DNA from: Clostridiales bacterium
Lineage (GTDB): Bacteria; Bacillota; Clostridia; Christensenellales; Aristaeellaceae
Reading direction: 5' to 3'
Assembly (NCBI GenBank): GCA_004555535.1
Contig: SFHU01000106.1
Location: forward strand, 1 to 12,460
Length of the DNA: 12,460 nucleotides
In this document: positions 7,462 to 12,460 of the stretch, piece by piece
Position numbering within the stretch: the first letter of the stretch is position 1
Layout of the letters: the number at the start of each line of letters is the position of its first letter
The notes under the pieces: model-generated
What the model saw: the letters and a program-made list of their open reading frames with translations, nothing else
Told to the model about the DNA's origin: nothing
Databases searched by the model: none
Translations under genes and position numbers: made by a program

Positions 7462-8034
7462 TCAGTCGACGAACTCAATTCCCTTTTCCGACATGGATTG
7501 GACGCGGGCGAGTGAGCAGACGTCGAGTCCCGCGTTCACGAGGCGGTCATGCCCCGGCTGAAAGGCCTTTTCGATGACGATGCCGACGCCGGCAACCTCA
7601 CAGCCAGCCTGCTGCGCCAGATTGAGCACGCCGAACGCCGCCTCGCCGCTGGCGAGGAAATCGTCGATGAGCAGGAGCTTCTCTCCGGCGGGCAGGAATT
7701 CCCGCTTGGCCGTCAGCTCATACTGCGTGCCCTTGGTGAAGGAGCGTACGGTCGTCTGAAGCAGATCCCCCTTGAGGATCTTCGACGTCTGCTTCTTCAT
7801 GATCACGAGCGGAAGGCCCATCGCCAGCGCCGTAAACGACGCGGGCGCGATGCCGGAGCTTTCAATCGTCACGACGCGGTCAATGCCCCGCCCGGAGAAA
7901 TGCGCTGCAAAGGCATCGCCAACCGCCTTCATCAGGGCGACATCCACCTGATGGTTCAGGAAGGAATCGACCAGCAGCACATCCTGATTGATCGCCTTTC
8001 CCTTGGAGAGAATCGCTTCCTTCAACATTTGCAT
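7462..8034 (-). CDS. xpt: Xanthine phosphoribosyltransferase
   Basis: Xpt makes XMP from xanthine and PRPP in the cytoplasm, salvaging purines. The 190-residue product has the xanthine-PRTase signature VDSFLNHQVD (22-31), TIESSGIAPA (56-65) and the PRPP-binding loop LLLIDDFLASGEA (120-132), followed by GIVIEKAFQPG (151-161). Its length matches the Bacillus enzyme. The ATG at 8034 is preferred: AGGAAGG lies 11 bases upstream and the N-terminus MQMLKEAIL aligns with the family. In-frame TTG codons at 8043 and 8058 could extend it by 3 or 8 residues. It begins 43 bases after the cysteine-rich gene, too little room for the guanine riboswitch found before Bacillus xpt, and I see no purine-aptamer signature. 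It ends at a terminator (7401-7436). Confidence 0.95.
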   Translation of the reverse strand: MQMLKEAILSKGKAINQDVLLVDSFLNHQVDVALMKAVGDAFAAHFSGRGIDRVVTIESSGIAPASFTALAMGLPLVIMKKQTSKILKGDLLQTTVRSFTKGTQYELTAKREFLPAGEKLLLIDDFLASGEAAFGVLNLAQQAGCEVAGVGIVIEKAFQPGHDRLVNAGLDVCSLARVQSMSEKGIEFVD

Positions 8035-8077
8035 CGGATTCAAATCCTTCCTCTTCAATCAAAATGTATAGAGCATT

Positions 8078-8644
8078 TTACATCATCTTCGGGAAATCTT
8101 CAACCCTTTTGTTCGCAAATTGGCCTCGCGGCGGGCGGAAGTGTTCGCGGCAGGCACAGCCGCCAGGAAGACAGGGCGGCGGATAGAGCGGCAGCGTCGG
8201 GCATTCCGGCTTGGACGGGCCGCATACGGGCCTGCTGCCGACGACCTCAAAACGGCTGTACACCGTCTGCAGCACGACGCTCAGGCAGACGCAAAAGCTG
8301 CAGGGCGTACAGAACGAAGCCTCCCGGATGCAGATCTCCGCGCTGCGCCTGACCTGCAGGCCTGCGCAGCCACAGGGGCGGCGCAGACCACTCTGCACGC
8401 AGAAGACGCCGCTTCCCTCTCCACGGCAGCCCCGGCTGTCCTGCACGGTCACACAGACGCGGATTTCGAGTTCTTCCGCGCAGCCACCTTCACAGGGCCG
8501 GATGTCGGTCACCTCCACGGCGCAGAGCATGAGCGGCGGACACAGGCACGCGGGCAGAGCGCAAACCTCGAGCATGCCGCGGAAGCAGAGCTCCTCGCTT
8601 CTTCTAAAGACGACGCGCTCGAGGACATATTCGCATCCTTCCAT
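8078..8644 (-). CDS. Cysteine-rich protein of unknown function
   Basis: I do not recognise a named family. The 188-residue product has 23 cysteines (12%), many in CxC, CxxC or similar spacings (33/35, 91/93, 112/115/118/120, 163/165). It has no signal peptide or membrane helix. Short alternating hydrophobic stretches such as ELEIRVCVTVQD (58-69) and CVCLSVVLQTVYS (118-130) suggest beta strands. The tail from about 141 is rich in Pro, Cys and Gly. A perfect AAGGAGG (8655-8661) lies 10 bases before the ATG at 8644, good evidence that it is translated. The gene begins 80 bases after miaA and ends 43 before xpt. Cysteine-rich proteins without a signal peptide in spore-forming Clostridia are often spore-coat components made in the mother cell; that role is only inference here. 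A metal-binding role is the main alternative. Confidence 0.75.
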   Translation of the reverse strand: MEGCEYVLERVVFRRSEELCFRGMLEVCALPACLCPPLMLCAVEVTDIRPCEGGCAEELEIRVCVTVQDSRGCRGEGSGVFCVQSGLRRPCGCAGLQVRRSAEICIREASFCTPCSFCVCLSVVLQTVYSRFEVVGSRPVCGPSKPECPTLPLYPPPCLPGGCACREHFRPPRGQFANKRVEDFPKMM

Positions 8645-8651
8645 GATGAAA

Positions 8652-8710
8652 ACGCCTCCTTTTCCATTAAACGGAGTCGTTTCATCCTATGCACGGGCGG
8701 TCGGAGGCGT
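8652..8710 (-). promoter_or_regulatory. Possible leader structure hiding the ribosome binding site of the cysteine-rich gene
   Basis: On the minus strand the octamer ACGCCTCC (8710-8703) is exactly complementary to GGAGGCGT (8659-8652), which contains most of the Shine-Dalgarno sequence of the gene starting at 8644. Between them a small hairpin, AAACG-ACTC-CGTTT (8682-8669), would bring the arms closer. In a transcript read through from miaA the outer stem would block ribosome entry. The pairing is seen in the sequence; regulation by it is inference. No convincing promoter for this gene was found. Confidence 0.35.
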
Positions 8711-8724
8711 CCGTCCCAGGCCTG

Positions 8725-9708
8725 TCAAGAAGCGCTCGCGCTTCTGCCCTGAGTCTCCTCCGCCTCCGCGAGATCCCGGAGCATCCGGGCGAGCAGCGCT
8801 TCCCGCAGCATATCCGCGGACGGGAAATCAGTGTAGTCAAGCCATTGCGTCCGCGCGTCGTGGCGGAACCACGTCCACTGGCGCTTGGCATAGCGGCGCG
8901 ATCCCTGCTTGATCAGCTCCACTGCCCGCTCTGTCGTGATCTCGCCGCGCAGGGCACTGACGATCTCCTTGTAGCCAATGGCCTGCATGGCGCCGCCCTC
9001 CCGGCGGGGCTCGATACCGCGTGCGAGCAGTCCCCGAACCTCATCGACCAGGCCGTCGCGCATCATCTCGTCCACGCGCTCGTTAATGCGCGCGTACATC
9101 TGCTCGCGCGGCAGCGAAAGGCCGTAGACCAGCACGTGATACGGCCCCTCCCGCCTCGTCTCATTCTTCTGCTCACTCTTGGCTCTGCCGGAGGTCTCGT
9201 AGATTTCAAGCGCGCGAATCACGCGGCGCACGTCGTGGGGATGGAGCTTTTCCGCGGTCCTGGGATCGACCTTTGCGAGCATGGCGTGCAGCGTGTTCTC
9301 CCCGCCCTCGCTCTGCGCGATCTCGTGAAGCCTGTCGCGCAGAGTGGTGTCCGCACCGTTGTCGCCTAGCGTCATGTCGTAGCTCAGCGCCTGCAGATAC
9401 AGTCCTGTTCCGCCGACCAGCAGCACGTGCCGCCCGCGCGAGAGAATGCCATCGATCTCGCGCATGGCGTGCTCGCGGTACGCGGACACCGTGAACAGCT
9501 CGTCCGGCTCCGCGATATCGATCATGTGATGCGGCACAGCGGCAAGCTGCTGCGCGGAGGGCTTCGCCGTGCCGATATCCATGCCTCTGTAAATCTGCAT
9601 GGAATCCATCGAGACGATCTCCGCATTCAACGCCGGGGCGAGCCGGATGGCGGTCTCGGTCTTGCCGGAGCCTGTCGGGCCGACCAGGGCCAGAAGGGTG
9701 GGTTTCAT
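8725..9708 (-). CDS. miaA: tRNA dimethylallyltransferase
   Basis: MiaA transfers a dimethylallyl group to N6 of A37 in tRNAs that read codons starting with U, which stabilises codon pairing. The 327-residue product has the P-loop GPTGSGKT (10-17), DSMQIYRGMDIGTAKP (35-50), HHMID (60-64), GGTGLYLQAL (99-108), QAIGYKEI (242-249) and the C-terminal RRYAKRQWTWFR (271-282), all typical. The ATG at 9708 follows AGGAGG by 4 bases. A TTG at 9723 overlaps the stop codon of the mutL tail and would add five residues, but it lies upstream of the ribosome binding site. The gene begins 11 bases after the original mutL stop, the common mutS-mutL-miaA order. No hfq follows, unlike in many Clostridia. Confidence 0.97.
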   Translation of the reverse strand: MKPTLLALVGPTGSGKTETAIRLAPALNAEIVSMDSMQIYRGMDIGTAKPSAQQLAAVPHHMIDIAEPDELFTVSAYREHAMREIDGILSRGRHVLLVGGTGLYLQALSYDMTLGDNGADTTLRDRLHEIAQSEGGENTLHAMLAKVDPRTAEKLHPHDVRRVIRALEIYETSGRAKSEQKNETRREGPYHVLVYGLSLPREQMYARINERVDEMMRDGLVDEVRGLLARGIEPRREGGAMQAIGYKEIVSALRGEITTERAVELIKQGSRRYAKRQWTWFRHDARTQWLDYTDFPSADMLREALLARMLRDLAEAEETQGRSASAS

Positions 9709-9719
9709 ACGGCCTCCTG

Positions 9720-10037
9720 TCAATCGTTGATGCGCCGGAAGCGCTTTTCGATCTCGCTCCGGGTGAGCGCAACCACCAACGGGCGTCCGTGCGGGCAGGT
9801 GGGCGGCGCGTTGGTGGCGAGCATGTCCGCAAGAAGCGGGCGGATCTCCTCCATCGAGAGCCGGTCGCCGCCCTTGACAGCCTTCTTGCAGGCCATCTGC
9901 AGAATGGCGTCCCGGCGCTTCTGCTGCGTCGTCAGCACGCGCAGCTCGCCCAGATGATCCACCACGTCGAGGAACGCAGCGCGGCTCTGCGGCACGCCCA
10001 GCACGTTGGGCACGGCGCGGATGGTGTAGGCATTGTC
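9720..10037 (-). pseudogene. mutL: Detached C-terminal part of mutL, out of frame with the upstream part
   Basis: These 105 codons encode the end of a MutL C-terminal domain: DNAYTIRAVPNVLG at the beginning, MACKKAVKGGDRL in the middle and CPHGRP near the end. The last two are conserved motifs that help bind metal in the nuclease site of MutL proteins lacking MutH. The frame is shifted relative to the upstream mutL frame, and there is no ribosome binding site at its head, so it should not be translated independently; the only in-frame start near its head is a GTG at 10013 inside the domain. About 20-25 residues that normally precede NAY are missing. It is either the lost tail of a disrupted gene or evidence of a sequence error. 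Confidence 0.85.
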
Positions 10038-11776
10038 TCCTGCGGCGTGACCTGAATCACCTGCGGCGTCAGCAGAATCTGCGAACCGCCGCCCTGGTCG
10101 ATCTCGCGCATGAGCCTTTCGTAGAGAATCCGCTCGTGCGCAGCGTGCTGATCGATGAGCAGCAGCTGCTTGTCGTTCTGCAGGAGAATGTAGGTGTCAA
10201 AGGCGACGCCAACCATGCGGTATCCGCAGAGCGGATCCTCCTCCGGCTTCGCCTCAAGCCCGGCCATCTTCTCCTGCACAGGCTCTAGCGGCACAGGCTG
10301 AGGGGAAATGACCTTCTGGAAAGCAGTTTCCTCCTTCGCCCCCTCGGGCGATTCGGAATCGGCCTTCGCAACGGATGCAGTCTCCTCCCTTTGCAGAAGG
10401 GACGCCTCCACCCGAGGGGCGGTGGGCCGCTCAAACTTGGCAAAGGCGATCGGCTCCTGGGAAGCCGGGCCGGGGACGGCCGATTCCCGAAGCGCCGCCC
10501 CGCCGAAATACTGCGTCACAAACGAGGTAAACGCCGCCTGCTGCTCAGGCGTGGGGCGGCTGCTCTCCCGGCTCTCCGGATTCGCAGTATCGGGAACCGG
10601 GCTCTGCGGGCAGGGTTCCGGTTTCACTGCAGGGGACGGTGTCTCTGCCCTTTCGTTCTGTGCGCGGGCGTCGGCAAGCCCAGCCTCGCTCTGCGTATCG
10701 ATGACGCGCACGACACTGGGCGTCAGGCGCTGCGGCTCAGTCTCGGCGCCAAGCGAAATTCGGGGCGCGCTCTCCAGCGGAGAGGTGGAAAAGCTGTCCC
10801 GTATCGCGCCGGAAACCGCGCCGAAGATGAGGCGCTCGTCGCTGAAGCGAACCTCGAGCTTGTTGGGATGGACATTGACGTCGACCATGGCAACCGGCAT
10901 GCGGATATTGAGCACGCAGGTCGGATAATGCCCGATGGTCACGCGCTCGCGGCATCCGTCCTCCAGCGCCTGCGTCAGCAGCGGGCTGCGAATCGTGCGG
11001 CCGTTGACGATAAACGTCTGCCTCGCGCGGTTGGAGCGCGCCTGCAGTCCGACGCCCACCAGGCCGTCGACGGAAACCGAGCCCTCGGCATGAACCGGCA
11101 GCATGGCCTGCGCCTCCTCCCGCCCATAGAGGCAGAAGACGGCACTGCGCAGGTCGCCGTTTCCGGTGCTGGCATAGATCTGCTTGCCGTTGTGCGTCAG
11201 GCGGAAGGAGATATCCGGGTGCGCGAGGATCATCTTCGCCATCACATCGGCGACCCTGGCCGCCTCCGTGACGGGCTTCTTGAGGAACTTGAGGCGCACG
11301 GGGGTGTTGTAAAACAGCTCACGCGCGACGATAGTCGTCCCCTGCGGGCTGGCCGCCTCCGAAATCGTTTTGAACACGCCGCCCTCGTTGACGGCGCGGG
11401 TGCCGACCTCCTCCTGCGCGGTGCGCGTCGTGAGCACCAGCTTTGACACTGCGGCAATGGAGGCCAGCGCCTCGCCGCGGAAGCCGAGCGTGTGCAGATC
11501 AAACAGATCCTCCGATTTGCGGATTTTGCTCGTCGCGTGGCGCTCAAAGGCCAGGCGGACGTCCCGGCTCGGGATACCCCTGCCGTTGTCCGTCACGCGC
11601 AGATAGGAGATGCCGCCGTCCCGAATTTCGACGGTCACACAGCTCGCGCCCGCGTCAAGGCTGTTTTCCACGAGCTCCTTGATGGCGGAGGCGGGACTTT
11701 CCACGACCTCGCCCGCCGCAATCTTGCCGATGATTTCCTCGCTCAGTCTGAGAATCGGTCTGTCTTCCACGTTCAT
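9932..11776 (-). CDS. mutL: MutL mismatch-repair protein, frameshifted: intact N-terminal ATPase with a truncated C-terminal domain
   Basis: MutL links mismatch recognition by MutS to strand incision. This frame gives 614 residues. The GHKL ATPase is complete: KELVENSLDAGA (33-44), DNGRGI (63-68) and TLGFRGEAL (97-105). A proline-rich linker (about 340-510) leads to the C-terminal domain with MVGVAFDTYILLQ (521-533) and the nuclease motif DQHAAHERILYE (542-553). Homology ends at Glu580 (10037-10039); residues 581-614 come from the wrong frame, and the true tail continues in another frame (9720-10037). The shift fits loss of a number of bases equal to 1 modulo 3, probably 64-70. The ATG at 11776 abuts GGAGG; a GTG at 11770, six bases from that site, is an equally good start. 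It lies six bases after mutS. Confidence 0.9.
   Translation of the reverse strand: MNVEDRPILRLSEEIIGKIAAGEVVESPASAIKELVENSLDAGASCVTVEIRDGGISYLRVTDNGRGIPSRDVRLAFERHATSKIRKSEDLFDLHTLGFRGEALASIAAVSKLVLTTRTAQEEVGTRAVNEGGVFKTISEAASPQGTTIVARELFYNTPVRLKFLKKPVTEAARVADVMAKMILAHPDISFRLTHNGKQIYASTGNGDLRSAVFCLYGREEAQAMLPVHAEGSVSVDGLVGVGLQARSNRARQTFIVNGRTIRSPLLTQALEDGCRERVTIGHYPTCVLNIRMPVAMVDVNVHPNKLEVRFSDERLIFGAVSGAIRDSFSTSPLESAPRISLGAETEPQRLTPSVVRVIDTQSEAGLADARAQNERAETPSPAVKPEPCPQSPVPDTANPESRESSRPTPEQQAAFTSFVTQYFGGAALRESAVPGPASQEPIAFAKFERPTAPRVEASLLQREETASVAKADSESPEGAKEETAFQKVISPQPVPLEPVQEKMAGLEAKPEEDPLCGYRMVGVAFDTYILLQNDKQLLLIDQHAAHERILYERLMREIDQGGGSQILLTPQVIQVTPQETMPTPSAPCPTCWACRRAALRSSTWWIIWASCAC
10039..10069 (-). 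repeat. 10-base direct repeat beside the mutL frame break
   Basis: On the minus strand ACGCCGCAGG occurs twice, at 10069-10060 and 10048-10039, 21 bases apart and in the same reading frame (encoding TPQVIQVTPQE). The second copy ends exactly where MutL homology is lost. Such repeats can promote slippage or deletion, but this pair alone does not explain the missing segment. Confidence 0.6.
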
Positions 11777-11782
11777 CCTCCG

Positions 11783-12460
11783 TCAGATCTTTCTTGCTTT
11801 TTCCTTGAGCGCAAAGAGCGTGTTGAGCGCGTCGATGGGCGTCATGGAGAGCACGTCGAGCGAGCGGAGCTCCTCGACCAGATCCATCGCCGGGGACTCA
11901 AAGAGCCCGACCTGCTGCGGCGCCCTGTCCGCGTCGGTGCCCAGGATGTTCTGGCCGATGCTCGTCTGGTTGACGTCGTTGGCCTCGATGCGCGCCAAGA
12001 TCTCGTGCGCGCGCATGATGACCGGCCTGGGCAAGCCCGCCAGATGCGCGACGTGGATGCCGAAGCTCTTGTCGGCCCCGCCGCGCTCGATTTTGCGCAG
12101 GAAGATGACGCTTTCGCCATGCTCCTTGACGCTGATGCGGTAGTTGACCACGCCGGACAGGCTGCCCTCCAGCTCGCTGAGCTCGTGATAGTGGGTCGCA
12201 AACAGCGTCTTTGCGCCGATTTTCTGCTTGTCCACGAGGTATTCGACGACCGCCCAGGCGATGCTCAGCCCGTCAAACGTGCTCGTTCCGCGGCCGATCT
12301 CGTCAAGGACGATCAGCGACTTCGGCGTCGCGCTGCGCAGGATGTGCGCCATCTCGTTCATCTCGACCATGAACGTCGACTGGCCGCTGGCCAGGTCGTC
12401 CGACGCGCCTACACGCGTAAAGATCCTGTCCACGATGCCGATCCTGGCGCTGTCTGCTGG
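11783..12460 (-). CDS. mutS: MutS, DNA mismatch-recognition ATPase (partial, C-terminal 225 residues)
   Basis: MutS binds mismatches and small loops and recruits MutL. The window holds the C-terminal half of the ABC-type ATPase domain: RIGIVDRIFTRVGASDDLASGQSTFMVE across visible residues 6-33 (including the family's ABC-signature-like region), Walker B LIVLDEIGRGTSTFDG (49-64), the H-loop FATHYHEL (87-94), a helix-turn-helix dimerisation region (about 133-160) and an acidic C-terminal tail. Walker A, the clamp, the lever and the mismatch-binding domains lie beyond the right edge. The frame is open to the edge. The TGA at 11783 is followed six bases later by the mutL ATG, so the two genes are probably co-transcribed and translationally coupled. 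Confidence 0.96.
   Translation of the reverse strand, partial: PADSARIGIVDRIFTRVGASDDLASGQSTFMVEMNEMAHILRSATPKSLIVLDEIGRGTSTFDGLSIAWAVVEYLVDKQKIGAKTLFATHYHELSELEGSLSGVVNYRISVKEHGESVIFLRKIERGGADKSFGIHVAHLAGLPRPVIMRAHEILARIEANDVNQTSIGQNILGTDADRAPQQVGLFESPAMDLVEELRSLDVLSMTPIDALNTLFALKEKARKI

Noticed and set aside
8035..8077. Purine riboswitch before xpt
   Set aside because: Only 43 bases separate xpt from the upstream gene, and no aptamer core pattern is visible there or in the preceding coding sequence. Only a weak AAAATG/CATTTT hairpin (8061-8079) is present, too AT-rich to act as a terminator.
8683..8694. Sporulation sigma-E or sigma-K promoter for the cysteine-rich gene (CATAGGAT on the minus strand)
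   Set aside because: It partly resembles the -10 consensus, but no matching -35 element is found at the right distance, so it is no better than chance.
10030..10045. Programmed ribosomal frameshifting in mutL
   Set aside because: There is no slippery heptamer at the junction, and a simple shift would still leave about 20-25 conserved-domain residues missing.
10391..11446. A 351-codon plus-strand open frame opposite mutL
   Set aside because: Antisense to the conserved MutL ATPase domain and linker, with no domain recognised.

Overview
The window is 12.46 kb of GC-rich bacterial DNA in which every supported gene lies on the minus strand, so transcription runs from the right end to the left. 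Two familiar Bacillota-type neighbourhoods sit end to end: a mismatch-repair and tRNA-modification block (mutS, mutL, miaA) and a cell-shape block (maf, mreB, mreC, mreD, mrdA/PBP2, a MinD-like ATPase, rodA). Between them are a cysteine-rich protein of unknown function and xpt. This order, together with strong AAGGAGG-type ribosome binding sites, points to a high-GC member of the Bacillota (Clostridia-like). The exact lineage cannot be read from the window.

Right part (12460 to 8725): the C-terminal 225 residues of MutS, then mutL six bases later, then miaA. The mutL reading frame is broken near position 10037. The N-terminal ATPase and the DQHAAHER endonuclease motif are in one frame. The last 105 codons, with the ACK and CPHGRP motifs, are in another, and about 20 to 25 residues of the dimerisation domain appear to be missing between them. 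It is either a real loss of MutL nuclease function or an assembly error.

Middle (8724 to 7307): a 188-residue protein with 23 cysteines and a strong ribosome binding site, whose Shine-Dalgarno can pair with a complementary octamer just downstream of miaA. It is followed by xpt, which ends at a rho-independent terminator (7401-7436).

Left part (7306 to 1): an extended -10 promoter (7298-7306) just upstream of maf probably starts a new transcript covering maf, mreB, mreC, mreD, mrdA, the MinD-like gene and rodA, with gaps of 9 to 24 bases up to the MinD-like gene and 84 bases before rodA. MreB filaments, the MreC/MreD membrane proteins, the transpeptidase PBP2 and the glycosyltransferase RodA together form the elongasome, which builds sidewall peptidoglycan. 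The MinD-like protein stands where many Clostridia carry minC-minD-minE, but no minC or minE is present, and it lacks the signature lysine of the MinD/ParA family. It may have been freed from its division-site role.

I see no mobile element, CRISPR array, tRNA or rRNA. Most of the window is ordinary core genome. The points worth a second look are the broken mutL, the MinD-like protein, and the cysteine-rich gene with its possible leader structure.
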